Below are positions 1 to 10,484 of a stretch of DNA of 64,000 nt, piece by piece. Position 1 is the stretch's first letter; the number at the start of each line of letters is the position of its first letter. The position numbers and the translations under genes were made by a program. The notes below the pieces were generated by a model that saw only the letters and a list, made by a program, of their open reading frames with translations, ran no database searches and was not told the origin of the DNA. Source of the DNA: Notamacropus eugenii (Eukaryota; Chordata; Mammalia; Diprotodontia; Macropodidae); contig NC_092872.1 of NCBI RefSeq assembly GCF_028372415.1, forward strand, positions 14,288,479 through 14,352,478, in the 5' to 3' direction.

Positions 1-689
1 GGGGAAGCAACTCAACCCAAGCCCAAGCTAATTAGAGATTTCCTTTTCAGAAGGGGAAGGAGGGAGACCCAAGGGAACCCATATCTCTATGGGTCCTGCG
101 TTCCACCCCATCATCAAAATGGTCATTGTAATGTGAAATCTTCTAAAAGTCACTAAGTCTTAAAATGCCAGGAAACTTTAATCTAGGCTTGAGGTTGAGA
201 CATTTTTGGCCAAAGGAAAGAGAGGAGTAGAGTTTTCTCTACTCCTACGTACCCTCCACCATTGGAGGATGCTTCTGACACTGTACCAGTAGAGGTGAGT
301 TCAGTTAAAGATACTGCTTTGAAGGAAGGAACTCTCCTCTATCTGCTGCTGGCTCCACTTTCAGCAGAAGCAGAGAGGGTGGAGAAGGCTTGGGGAACAA
401 TTCCAGGAAAGCACACTGGGGTTTTTGTTTACCTCCATTTAAGTGTTCCAAGTTTCATGATGCCTGGCAGATGGCCAAGGCTATTATGGAACAAGTGACC
501 CACCCATACCCGTTGTTCATTTTCTTTGGTCTTTAAAGGGCTATCAAAGTGAGGTGGCCCTTTTGGTGACTGATATAGAGCCAATGGGTTTTCTATTCCC
601 TCATGATCTCCCCACTCTGTTTAGTGGCATTACCAACTTAAAATCTTTATAGGCTCTCTCGCAAAAGGAACAGTTCACGTTGATAGGCA
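1..689. other. Unassigned sequence left of the first repeat
   Basis: No exon with usable splice sites and no recognisable repeat seen. An open frame near 262-498 has no codon-like character or family resemblance. If 1053-1278 is a last exon, this would be its intron. Confidence 0.4.
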
Positions 690-960
690 CTACTTTTTTT
701 AAATCACAAAGCACTTTCATGTATCTCATCTAACTTAACACTTCCAACGGCCCTATGAGGTGTTAATGTCAGTATGCCCTTTTACAAATGAGGAAATTAA
801 AACTCAGATAAGCAAAAAGATTTCCCAGGGTCACATAGTAAGTGGCAGAGTTGGGCTTGGAGTCAGAAAAACCTGTATAAAATAAAATACTCATCTGTAA
901 AATGAGAGAGACCATTACTCTCAATGGTCCCATTTAGTTCTAAATCTACAATCCCACAAT
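690..960 (-). repeat. CORE-SINE (MIR/THER-like) remnants
   Basis: Reads as antisense MIR: 'cacaaagcactttcatg', a fall-off to 'tttacaaatgaggaaa', then 'gggtcacatagtaagtgg'. A short sense fragment ('ctgtaaaatgagagag') follows at about 893-960. Edges are approximate. Confidence 0.7.
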
Positions 961-1052
961 CCTACATGACACACAAGAGAATTTTAACTCTTTGTATAAC
1001 TTGTTTGTGTATTCTTCACACGGCTATGCCAAATACTTTTTTTTCTCTCCAG

Positions 1053-1278
1053 AAACCAGGAAGACCATGCAGAATGGATGGAAAATGACATGAACTCTCA
1101 GCATCAAAGTGAAAATGAGTTGTGGTCCATGGAGCAACTAGGCCATATGCCACATGGAAGATGTGTCCTGCCACGAGTCAGCCTTGGGATACAAACAGTG
1201 AGCACAATCCACCTGCCTGAAGTTTCTGAAGAAGATGTGAGGATTCCTCGGAAGCCTATATCATACATCCCTGGTTAG
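1053..1278 (+). CDS. Candidate terminal exon of upstream gene (SUSD3 by position)
   Basis: A pyrimidine run ending in CAG (1036-1052) precedes a frame open to TAG at 1276-1278. The exon would begin with the last base of a split codon and encode about 74 residues, beginning NQEDHAEWMENDMNSQ and ending RKPISYIPG. It is polar and acidic like a cytoplasmic tail. In mammals the gene left of CARD19 on the same strand is SUSD3. Loose resemblance to my memory of the SUSD3 tail (a PR-x-SL patch, a V-x-x-H patch, a final Tyr-x-x-Gly) is suggestive only. No earlier exon was found in the window, so this would be a partial gene. A chance open frame of this length is not excluded. Confidence 0.4.
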
Positions 1279-1735
1279 CCAAAAAAGACAGAACCTATTC
1301 GTGGGGCCCAGACCAGGACTCTGCTAGGAGACCTCACTCTTTGTGCCTTAAAAACTCCATTGACAGGACAGTGTCAGGCATTTGTTGGGAAAATTAATCT
1401 CTGTCTGAAGATTCAAACATGCTTCTAGGTTTAACCTGAGTAACATAACCATTGTTGATAATGAGCAGTGATGCTGGCTCTGAGCTGGCTAATTCATTGA
1501 AATCATAGCTGTCACCAAAAAATCCTATTGTGATCTTGCACTGAAACGTTACCAATAGCAGCCTGTCAGTTTTACTGCTTTGAATGTCACCCAGGAGCGG
1601 AACATCTTCCAGCTGCTGAATTCCTTTAACCTGAATTTCTTTTGTAAACTTGCAAATGGGGAAACATTTTGAAAACATATTTTTGCACAGTAGAATAAGA
1701 AAATTACAATAAAATATTTCTTTCTAAAGATGATG
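1279..1735 (+). other. Possible 3' UTR with poly(A) signal at 1708-1713
   Basis: AATAAA at 1708-1713 lies about 430 bases after the candidate stop, a normal 3' UTR length. No repeat is obvious. A 94-codon antisense frame (1394-1678) in this stretch has no family resemblance and was not called. Confidence 0.35.
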
Positions 1736-2210
1736 TGTATATACATACATACACACATGTATATGTTATATATACATATTTGCACAGTACTAACTTTTGT
1801 ATCTTTGGTTGTACTGTCATTGAAAAATGCGGGGTTAAGATTTCATCTAGCTGACATCTTAGATTTCTGCATTATAGCCTCATTTTCTCATTTCATATAA
1901 TTCTTTTCATCCTTGGACTCAAAGGGACCATGAAGGAATGTGTTGCCTGGGTCAGTGAATCTTTTCCAGTGGTGAGAATCTTCCAATAGTTAAGACTCCT
2001 ATCTGGCCCCTGAATTTCAGTGCTGACCAATTTTTACACTACACCTCTACAATAGAATTGTCTATAATTAGCTCCTCTATTTTTATTCTGGCCTCTTTTT
2101 CCCCCATGCAGGTCTCATTTTAATGAGCATGTTAGTCATGATAGGACTATTGTGTTCCCCATTTTCCCAAAACCAAGATTTCTTCTCTAAACGGCAAAAA
2201 CCCTGTCCCC
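1736..2210. other. Unassigned AT-rich sequence
   Basis: Starts with short alternating TA/CA runs (1736-1790). No exon or repeat family recognised in the remainder. Confidence 0.4.
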
Positions 2211-2312
2211 AGATCCTGATTGGCCCCTGCCTCCCTTCACGCAGCTTCCTAGTCACCTGAGAGGATAAAAGAGACCTATTGCTGTGGAGTCAGGGCCCCT
2301 CTGATTTGGTGA
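2211..2312 (+). promoter_or_regulatory. CpG-poor promoter-like block with splice donor
   Basis: An inverted CCAAT motif (ATTGG, 2219-2223) lies 41 bases before a TATA-like GATAAAAG (2264-2271). A donor-like TTTG|GTGAGT follows with exon end at 2308, so a start near 2295 would leave a very short noncoding first exon. The candidate exon at 5340 is the next plausible acceptor. No transcript evidence is available here. Confidence 0.25.
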
Positions 2313-2513
2313 GTGGCATACCCTTTGTGGATGACCAGGGGCACTTTCATGTAGAGACAAGTGGGGCCGTCTTTTAGAAGCTAAGTATTTTGGTTTCCTT
2401 GTTGCACATTTTTTTTCTGTATTAAGACAAAGTATAATGTTTCAGTGACCTATGCCTCATTTTATTCCCAAAATTGAACCTGACCTAACAGGTCTAGCAT
2501 TGGTTCAGCATAA

Positions 2514-2539
2514 TATCTATCTATCTATCTATCTATCTA

Positions 2540-2578
<39 letters not shown>

Positions 2579-2638
2579 TTCTATATCTATCTATCTATCT
2601 ATCTATATCTATAGATAGAGATATATATCTATATATAC
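2514..2638. repeat. (ATCT)n/(GTCT)n tetranucleotide microsatellite
   Basis: Uninterrupted ATCT units change to GTCT units and back, then decay into TATATC. The mixed core suggests slippage after a point change in one unit. Confidence 0.95.
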
Positions 2639-3289
2639 CTTGTACATCCTCTTAATGGAGTTCTCTCCAGATAGAGGTGGTCTACAGCCAAATTTACCTA
2701 AGAAACATTCTTCCTGAGCTCTTCTTTCCATTCCTTCCTCTTCACCACGGTATTCACTGGACTTGGGCTGTCCCCCAGGCTGTTCTACTTGGGACTATAC
2801 AAAGCCCATATTCTGTACTTACCCTCTACTAACTTCCACCAAACTTATCTGACCTGAATCCTGAACCAAGCTGAAAAACTCCATAGTATCCTTGCCAAAT
2901 CTTACAACAAAAGTTCATTGAAGATACTTAATAATGTGTATAATTGTTCTTGTGTTGTGGAATCATCAGGTATAAATAGTAAGCATGTCGTGTGCAAGTG
3001 TCAGGAATTAAGATGAGAAAGTCAATATCACTAGGGAATTTAAGCTTATTTTTTAAGGGCCTTTTCCCCCAGAGATATAAAAAATGTGGCCAACTTTCCA
3101 TTGCAGAGATTGTGATAAGAGTAAGTAATGAGAGCCGGTAGTAATGCATATATTTATAGATAAATAATGTCTGTGAAATATGAAGTCATTTCTTGTTGAC
3201 ATCCAACTCCCCATAGCATTACTTTTACACATCCAAAATATTTTTTGCGGTCAGCTAGAAGAGAGAGTGGAATGGAAGAAATGTGTGCA

Positions 3290-3400
3290 GTAAGAAAAGA
3301 GACAACAATGGAAGCAAACGCTGGCAGTGGGACCAGACGACCCAAGTTCAAATCCCACCTTTGATGCTTCTTATGTGACCTTGGGCAAATCACTTAATCT
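3290..3400 (+). repeat. CORE-SINE fragment
   Basis: Contains 'cccaagttcaaatcccacc' (tRNA B-box region) and 'tgaccttgggcaaatcactt'. Confidence 0.7.
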
Positions 3401-3411
3401 AACGATGGGTG

Positions 3412-3622
3412 GAAGGGGGTAGCATGGCTGGGGCATTGGACTTGGAATCATGAATACCCAGGTTCTGTCCCTGCTTCAGACAGGTATTAGGTAAGTGACC
3501 CTGGGCAAGTTACTTAAATTCTCTAGACCTCAAGGTCTCTTCCTAATCCTATGATCTGGAAAATGAGAGAGTTGGACTCTATATACTATCTGAGGTCCCC
3601 TTTAGCTCCAAATCTGATACAT
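3412..3622 (+). repeat. tRNA-derived CORE-SINE
   Basis: Head 'ggggcattggacttggaatc', middle 'gaccctgggcaagttactt', tail 'tttagctccaaatctgatac'. Close in kind to 17885-18080. Confidence 0.75.
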
Positions 3623-3934
3623 ATGAGCCTTCTCTGGAGTTGGCTTCAGTCTTCCCCACTTCCACTACTATCTATGACCCAGGAGAACCCATTCCAGGGG
3701 TTATTCTTTTCAATGTGACTTCATGGACAGAAACAGGTATTAAGAGACAGGATGGCACCCCAAAGCACACAAGAGAAGAACACCTTCCCCTCAAAGAAGG
3801 GGGAGCAGTCCAGAGACTTGAACTGGATAGGACAGCCCATGAGGCTTCAGTAAGATGGCGGGAGATGGGGAAGATGAATCCCAGTCTCCCCCCCACAATT
3901 TCTCCTTTGAGCAGGGAAGTAGATTATATGACTT

Positions 3935-4086
3935 GCCATTTCCTTCTCCAGTGGATTAAGACAAGCAGAGGTTAAGTGACTTGCTCAGGGTCATACAACT
4001 AGTGAGTTCCTGAGGCTGGATTTGAACTGAGGTTTTCCTGACTCCAGATCCATCGATCTATCCACTGAGCCACCTAGCTGCCTCCA
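3935..4086 (-). repeat. WALLSI-type SINE, antisense
   Basis: Antisense tail 'tgccatttccttctccag', middle 'gggtcatacaactagtgag', ending in the antisense tRNA-like head 'gagccacctagctgcctcc'. Confidence 0.85.
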
Positions 4087-4714
4087 GCCAGGCATATAGT
4101 AGGTTCTAACTAAATGCTTGCTTCTTACCTTCCCTTCCAGGGACAGCCTTATATATAGATATGAAAGTAGGTCTTTCTTTAGTTGAATGTTGTAATAGAA
4201 AGGAAAGCCTTAAGCACCTAATTTTGTTATCCTCACTGCCTGTATTTTGGCAGGCTAATAAATCAGTCTTCTTAAAAGAGTTGAGACAAGAGTTGAATAA
4301 GAAATCCCTTGGTCTGTTTATTTTTCCAGCCCTTGCTAAGATGCTCTGAGGGAAAGGACAGAGGTCATTTTGGAGGCTGGAGGCACTGTAGGAAAGTCTA
4401 GACCAAGCTCATTTCCTGAAGAGCTTTTATATCATGATGCCTTTTATGTTTAACATCAATTATTTTCAATCCATCCCTCACACCCAACCTTTCTTTGTAA
4501 CAAAGGAAAATTACATCTGAAAGCAGGTACCAATATTCCATACCTGGTGTCCTGCATCTCTCTGACGAGAGAACTTGCATTCTCTGGGAACAAGATTGCT
4601 TTCCATGAGTTGTATTTCAGTATTTTCTATTTTATTTTTGCAAGGTATGACAAGGGTGAGTGTAATTCTGGCTTTCTCCGTGGGTGGACCTGGGTATGAG
4701 CATGCTAATCTGCT

Positions 4715-4950
4715 CAGTGAGCGCTGGGCCTGAAATCAGGAAGATGTAAGTTCAAATTCAACCTCAGACACTCACTAATTATGTGACCCTAGGCAAGTCA
4801 CTTACCCCCATTTGCCTCAGTTTCCTCATCTGCAACATGAGCTTGAGAAGAAAATGACAAAGTACTCCAGTATCTTTGCCAAGAAAATCTCAGATGGGGT
4901 CACGAAGAGTCAAACATGGACTGAAACAACTGAACAGCTGCACCAACAAT
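4715..4950 (+). repeat. WALLSI-type SINE, sense
   Basis: 'gacactcactaattatgtga', 'taggcaagtcacttac' and the RTE/BovB-like tail 'ggggtcacgaagagtcaaac' followed by 'actgaaacaactgaac'. The extreme 5' end is missing or diverged. Confidence 0.85.
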
Positions 4951-5339
4951 GGGTGTGGGGTTGCATTTCCTTCCTGTGTTTGACACAGGGGAACCCCAAG
5001 GTTCCCCACCCTTCACCACTGTTATACCCACAGCTTGCTCTCCATCCCCCAGCCTGCTATTTTTCTTCTCCCCCTCCGTTTGGGAAGGTCCCCAGAACCT
5101 GGGGTAAGGAAGGCCCCTGAACTCCAGGGAGTGAGTTACTCCCTCTCACATCCAACCTATGTAGACTATCTTCCTAAGATCAGACCTGCGTCATAAGCAA
5201 ACTTTTCAAATCAATATCAGGCAGCTGACTTTACGGCAATATTCTCACTAGCTGGTGATCATCTTTTGGTAAATATTTATTTAGACAGGGAAGGGGAAAA
5301 AGTAACATAAAATAATACTCTCTCATTAATCTTATTCAG

Positions 5340-5522
5340 GCCTTGTCGGACTCCACTCTTAATTTTGTCTTGGATGTGCCTTATACATGTCTCACCAAGA
5401 AAATCAAGATGCTGAAAATTTATGTCTTCTGCATCGTTGGAAACCTCTTAGCCTTCTTCACAGTCCTCTTCCTTCAGAGTTTTGCCGTGACACTGGGACT
5501 AGTGGAGAGTTGGGCTAATTGA
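5340..5522 (+). CDS. Candidate last exon of a small single-helix membrane protein
   Basis: An acceptor (TTATTCAG, ending 5339) precedes an open frame to TGA at 5520-5522. From ATG 5409 (A at -3) it encodes 37 residues: a basic start MLKIYVF, a hydrophobic helix of about 22 residues (VFCIVGNLLAFFTVLFLQSF) and a short tail ending LVESWAN. Upstream of the ATG the frame is open back to the acceptor and reads ALSDSTLNFV, then LDVPYTCLTKKIK, so translation could also enter from an earlier exon. I recognise no family; size and layout recall regulatory micropeptides, but no motif of those families is visible. No AATAAA follows within 300 bases. It is not repeat-like. A spurious hydrophobic frame remains possible. 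Confidence 0.3.
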   Translation, partial: ALSDSTLNFVLDVPYTCLTKKIKMLKIYVFCIVGNLLAFFTVLFLQSFAVTLGLVESWAN

Positions 5523-5731
5523 CAGAATCTCCTCCCTCACACCCCCCTTCACATTTGGGGAAAGAAGAGAAGTCTTAGGAGGTGGAGGGGATAGAAATAT
5601 AGCAGTCGGGCCAAAGTGGTATGGATGAAATCCTACGTGAAAGGTACTGAGACAATTCTACATTGCTGAAACTTATTTGGACTGGTGACTAAGCTAGTGA
5701 TTCATCACTTCCATTTTTTCTCTTTGAGGTA

Positions 5732-5879
5732 GCTAAATGGCACAGTGGATAGTAAGAGCTCTGGGCTTGGAGTCAGGAAGACCTGAGTTCGAATTTGATG
5801 TCAGACACTTACTAGCTGTATGATCTTGGTCAAATCACTTAACCTCCATCTGTCTCAGTTACCTCAACTGTATAACTGT

Positions 5880-5912
<33 letters not shown>

Positions 5913-6025
5913 ATAACAGCACCAACCCACAGGGTTGTTTTTGAGGATTGAATGAGATAATATTTGTAAAGCACTTAGCACAGAAGCTGGGACATTAGTA
6001 GATGTTTAGTAAATGCTGGTTTCCT
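5732..6025 (+). repeat. Near full-length CORE-SINE with internal (GA)n
   Basis: tRNA-like head 'aatggcacagtggatagtaa', core 'tgtatgatcttggtcaaatc', and 3' end 'gtaaagcacttagcacag'. A pure (GA)n run at 5881-5911 interrupts it. Confidence 0.85.
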
Positions 6026-6377
6026 TGCTTCCCTCCCTGTCACTGATGAGGTTGGGTACTTCTAGGTCTATCTCCTTCCTCCTCATTTCTTTGATTTTAG
6101 CAATTTTTTGTGTATTTAAAAATCATTTTGATTCTTATGCAAATGTAGTAAATTATTAAGACTTACCCAGGAGAGGAGATAAGTGGAAAATTCAGTATTT
6201 TTCTAGAGTATGATTTCTGGCTAAGGACTTGATGTTAACAGGGCTGAGTAATTTTTACAACTTCCCAAGGAGAGAAAATACTTTTACCAAGGTTTTTCTG
6301 GGTAAATGAATGAGTCACAGAAATTGGGCAGTTTGCTGGTCAGCATCCAACAGCCTTGGCCTGGTAGAAAAGAAAAA

Positions 6378-6576
6378 TGAGTCATCTGGGGAAGAAGGGG
6401 ATGGTGGGTATGGCTAAAAAGAAAGCCACACCCCAAGGGGAAGAGTAACCAAGGCCATAAAAACCACATGGTGCAGGGAGCTAGAGTGAACCAGATACCT
6501 GCCTGCGGGCTCACCTCTTCATCTGAGGGACCTGTCCTTTGCATGCTTCATTGACTTCACTCCTGGCAGGTGGCAG
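6378..6576 (+). promoter_or_regulatory. TATA-type promoter-like block with splice donor
   Basis: Ordered motifs: AP-1-like TGAGTCA (6378-6384), CACCC-like CCACACCCC (6427-6435), TATA-like CATAAAAAC (6456-6464), then a donor GCAG|GTGAGG at 6576. A start near 6485 would give a noncoding first exon of about 90 bases. No downstream exon of such a gene was recognised. It could be a chance arrangement or the fossil promoter of an old repeat. Confidence 0.25.
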
Positions 6577-6784
6577 GTGAGGAACAACCAGACCTTCAAA
6601 GAGGGCATTTGTTGTCTTTCAGTTTCCCGGTCTACTTTTCCAAGTAGATCAAGAGTGACCCAGACTTCTGCTGTGATCAACCTTCAAGTAACTTCTCCAG
6701 TTCTCTCCAGCTGGCCCGCTGGTGGTACTTACTTAGAGAAACACATTTCAGGAAACATTCCCAAAGATGGAAATGGGAGAGAGA

Positions 6785-6990
6785 GAACATATATATGCAT
6801 GTATATACATATATACTATGTGTATGTATCTAGAGATACATGAATGTATATTTATACATTGGCATATGTATAGATTTATATGCATACATGCATGTCTATG
6901 GAGATAGACATGCATGTGTATACAATATGCCTACAACGATATGTATATAGATGTGTGTTGCACATATATGTTACATATATGTGCAGGTAT
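6785..6990. repeat. Alternating purine-pyrimidine tract with hairpins
   Basis: TA/TG/CA-rich. Two perfect inverted repeats: 13-bp arms at 6887-6899 and 6904-6916 (4-base loop), and 11-bp arms at 6960-6970 and 6974-6984 (3-base loop). Confidence 0.85.
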
Positions 6991-7934
6991 GGAGAGAGAA
7001 GCGATTCTCACACAATTAGAGAAACCTCTCTTAGAGATCCACTGAGTCAATTGTTAATGTTACCTAGAGATTAGTCTCCCATCAATTGATCACCTTATCG
7101 TTTAAAGGTGAACAATCTTGGGGAAGACAGTCCACTAAGGTAAGAAATTCTTTATTGGATCAGCCTACCTGGGGAAGATTTCTTATTCTTTTTATAATGG
7201 GGAAAAACAATCATTACTTAGAGCCATCTATGACCCCCAGTTCAGGCCTTTTTCCCACTGAATCAGAGAAAAATTCCCAGAATAACTTCAAAGGGAGCTA
7301 GTTAAGAGACCCCAGACCCCTGTTAAGAAGGAGCCAGGCCTCCAGTCTCCCCCTGCTTCTTCTGCTTCTTGGCAAGCTATACCAACAATCTGCCCAGTCA
7401 ACTGACTTCTGTAGCAGACAGCTTGCAGGCGTGTTCATAGCAACCTGAGATACCATAACAACCAGTGGGGGAGGGAGGCTTGTCATTGGAGCCTGGAATG
7501 CTGGGAAGGAGACAGCTTGTCCACTAGAAAGGGAGTGAAGGGGCCCAGGACCTTGGGGAAGTTACTGAGGGACCCTTCCTTCAGCTGTCTGCATTTCAGG
7601 CCTCCAGGGGTCTGTCTGCTAAATAAACCTAAAACAAATGACCAGATTGACATTGTCCAAGGACATCCTGGAAAGTCAGCTCTTGAACGACTTTCCCTCA
7701 TTCATTCCCTTCTCCTCAACTGGATTTGTTCATCCAAGGAGCCAGAATTCCCAATTACAACCCTATTGTTGCAGTCATCGTGTGACGTCTTCTACTGTTT
7801 CTGCTTGCTTTGCTCTTAAGCAGTTCATATGTCTGCCCTTTGTTCCTCTGAATTCCTCATATCCCTCCTCTCCTCCAACACCCCAGTGTTCAGTTACATC
7901 CTCATGCAATGCTTTGTTCAGAGGGCTGTCCCTC
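6991..7934. other. Unassigned sequence
   Basis: Several short overlapping open frames on both strands (7298-7943) but no splice-bounded exon, no domain and no repeat family that I recognise. Confidence 0.35.
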
Positions 7935-8115
7935 TTGGTATAGTGGAAAGAATGCTGATTTGAGTGGCAGAAGATTTTAGTTCCAACCCAGATTCTTTTA
8001 ATTTTTGCCTGTGTGAGCTTGGGTAAACCACTTAACTTTCCTGGGCTTCTGGATCTTTGTCTGAATAGGAGGGACTTGGGTTAGATGGCCCCTTAGACCT
8101 CTTCCAGCTCTAGCC
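7935..8115 (+). repeat. CORE-SINE
   Basis: 'tggtatagtggaaagaatgc', 'gtgagcttgggtaaaccact' and the typical 3' part 'ttagatggccccttagacct'. Confidence 0.75.
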
Positions 8116-8204
8116 CTAAAACAACATGGATACACTTCCGGGGAGAGGTGTTGCTGTAAAAAAAATAAGTACTGCTTTGCATATTTTGAATCATTTCCCC
8201 CCAA

Positions 8205-8600
8205 AATCCAATCATTCAATAAGCATTTATTAGGTTATCTGTCAGTCATTATGCTAAGGTGCTAGAGATACAGTGTCTCTCCAGAAAAGGAGAGAGAAAT
8301 GAGCAAAGATAGTTCCTGTCCTCAAGGAGCTTATGTTCTAATAGGGGAGGCTTAGAGGGAGCAGTGCTAGCACCTGGGTAACCAGGAAAGGCCTCCTGCA
8401 GAAGATGGTGTCTGAGCTGAGTTTTGAAGGAAGCCAGGGACTCTAAGAGAGAAAAGAATATGTCAGACATGGTACAGGAAACATCATACAGGAGGAAGAA
8501 CAAGGCCAGGACAGCTAGATCACAGAGGAGATGGAGAGGAATGGTGTGTAAGAAGGCTGGAAATGTAGAAAGGGGTCAGTCTGGGAAGGACCGGTCCATC
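8205..8600 (-). repeat. L2 3'-end remnant, antisense
   Basis: Antisense of the L2 3' end: 'tcaataagcatttattagg' then 'cctgtcctcaaggagcttat'; continues into 'gagctgagttttgaaggaag', which often accompanies it. Confidence 0.65.
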
Positions 8601-8743
8601 AGTCATTCAATGAATCTTCCCCCAAACAAGTAGACATGTGCTGACTCTCTAGACTTGACCACCCAACACAAGCTAATGACCTAACCGGGGCTGATTATGA
8701 AAGGGAGTGCATGAAGGACCTTGTGGTTCCTGTGATCATGATG

Positions 8744-8900
8744 TATTAAAAGTTTGAGACATAGTTTCTGGGTAATCAATCTTGCTAGCATATAATGAAT
8801 AAAATCAGTCAGTGACTCTCAAATGCCAAAACCCCTCATGGAACCCACTCAATACTGATACGCCCTTGGACGAATGAGTGTTCCTGAGGGTGGGAATCCC
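8744..8900. repeat. Unclassified dispersed repeat, copy 1
   Basis: Aligns with 9497-9658: both share 'gataatcaat/ggtaatcaat'-'cttg'-'tagcat', 'cagtgac'-'ctc', 'gaacccactcaat' and 'gagtgttcctga' in order and at the same spacing. Class unknown. Confidence 0.6.
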
Positions 8901-9169
8901 AGTCTTTCTCAGGCACCTCAGCGTTCTCTTGACAACTTCCCTCTTCCAGGAGAACTAAGTATTATTCACTCAGTTATTATTTATCAAATGACCACTATCT
9001 GAGTCCATCATAACACTGAAGTCATCTCCAGCTGCTCCTGCTCCTGGCTCATGCTCCCTGAGCCAGGCTCCAAGATGCTTTTTTGCCTCTTTTGCTTGAG
9101 CTTAATGACCAGCATTCTGTTCCATTCTCACCCCTTCAGGGAAACTATATGTTCAAGTGTTCACCTTTC

Positions 9170-9235
9170 TATTTCTAGCTCCCAGCCCAGAGCCTTGCAC
9201 ACAGGTAGTGTTTAATAAGTGTTTGTTGACTTGGA
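9170..9235 (+). repeat. L2/MIR 3'-tail fragment
   Basis: 'ccagagccttgcacacaggt' followed by 'tttaataagtgtttgttga'. Confidence 0.55.
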
Positions 9236-9496
9236 TAGAGTTGGATCTGGGTGAAAGGTGAGAAGTTTGATTAATTGTCCAGTGGTGTCCAAATATCCAG
9301 GTGTTTGTCATCAGGCAGGAAAAAAAACCCAACAACCGAAGGGTTGATTGATTGGAATTCTCCTGTTTTCATTGGATACTTAGAATAATACAGCAATTGT
9401 CTTAAACTTAATTTTCTTTTGTTCTGTCATTTGATATTTAATGTGTTTACTTTTGGGGGAAAAATGAACTAATTCATTATTTTGTAAGTTGTGCCA

Positions 9497-9658
9497 TATA
9501 AAAAGTTCGAGAGACCTAGGTTCTGGATAATTAATCTTGTTAGCATTTAATTAAAAAAATTGATCAGTGACACTCTCAGATACCAAAGACCCCTGATAGA
9601 ACCCACTCAATGTGTATATGTCCTTGGAAGAGTGAGTGTTCCTGAAGGTAGCAATCAA
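9497..9658. repeat. Unclassified dispersed repeat, copy 2
   Basis: Direct-orientation partner of 8744-8900, about 750 bases downstream. Flanking sequence does not extend the match clearly. Confidence 0.6.
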
Positions 9659-10250
9659 CTCTGATTGGTCAACAATTAATTAAGAATGAATGTTATAATG
9701 AGAGGTGGACATATTCTAATGAAGGACTGGAGGAATATGACTTTGACAAAGGATTAGACAAAGGATTTACCTCTGTGCCCAAATCTGCCTGCGTGGAACA
9801 CTATGGGGTAGAATTCACCTTAAATTAAATTCTTTGTAAGGTTTTCTAGTTGGGTGGGGCAACAATTCCACCTAGCTAAGATAGTCAAGGTGAGGTATAT
9901 TGGAGGGAAATGTCAGGGATCTTCCCAATATTTTGTATTTAATAATAATTTCTCTCAGAATGTTTATTTTATCGCTGCTATAACCAAGCATCAGTGTGGG
10001 CAGAGGCAAGATGTGACCAGTCTGATCACCTGGTTCATGGACCTTGGAGGGGCATTTGCTGCACTTTTATTCCAAAGTTTGACCCCAGGTGACAGCAAAA
10101 CAGGGGAAAGACAAGTCAGGAAGGGACTCTTGCAATGTGGACCCAAGTTCAGACTCTGCCTCTTCCATTACTTGGGAATGCCTTCTTTGATTTCCTTATC
10201 CTTAAAACAAATAATAGCACTTGCCTTAAAGGCCCGTGGTAAGGATGTAA
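9659..10250. other. Unassigned sequence
   Basis: Holds a 142-codon + frame (9854-10282) lacking an ATG start and running into a SINE; not called. 10130-10250 has weak CORE-SINE character. Confidence 0.35.
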
Positions 10251-10254
10251 CAGC

Positions 10255-10480
10255 AATCACCAATATTTCTATACCACGTTAGAGATTACAAAGCACTTAA
10301 AGTACGTTGTCTCATTTGATCCTCATAAGTCTTGTTGGCTAGGTCCCTGTCTTGTAGATGGGAAACTGAGGCTCAGAGAGCTGAAACAAGTCATCCAGGG
10401 TCACGTAGCTAATAAGTACCAGGTCTGAGATTGGGACTCAAATCTCTCCTGACTACAAGCCCCGCACTCCTTCCAATCAT
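10255..10480 (-). repeat. MIR-type SINE, antisense
   Basis: 'attacaaagcacttaaagta', 'gaaactgaggctcagagagc' and 'gggtcacgtagctaataagt' in order. Confidence 0.8.
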
Positions 10481-10484
10481 TCTT

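Noticed and set aside
262-498. 78-codon plus-strand frame near the left edge
   Set aside because: No good splice sites and no family resemblance; it could not be tied to the candidate exon at 1053.
1394-1678. 94-codon open frame on the minus strand
   Set aside because: No splice context, no family resemblance, and it lies in the presumed 3' UTR of a plus-strand exon; frames of this length are expected by chance in 64 kb.
2514-2638. Regular repeats considered as a CRISPR-like array
   Set aside because: Simple tetranucleotide microsatellite without spacers; the genome is mammalian.
9854-10282. 142-codon plus-strand open frame
   Set aside because: No ATG at its start, runs into a SINE, no domain. 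A few frames this long are expected by chance.
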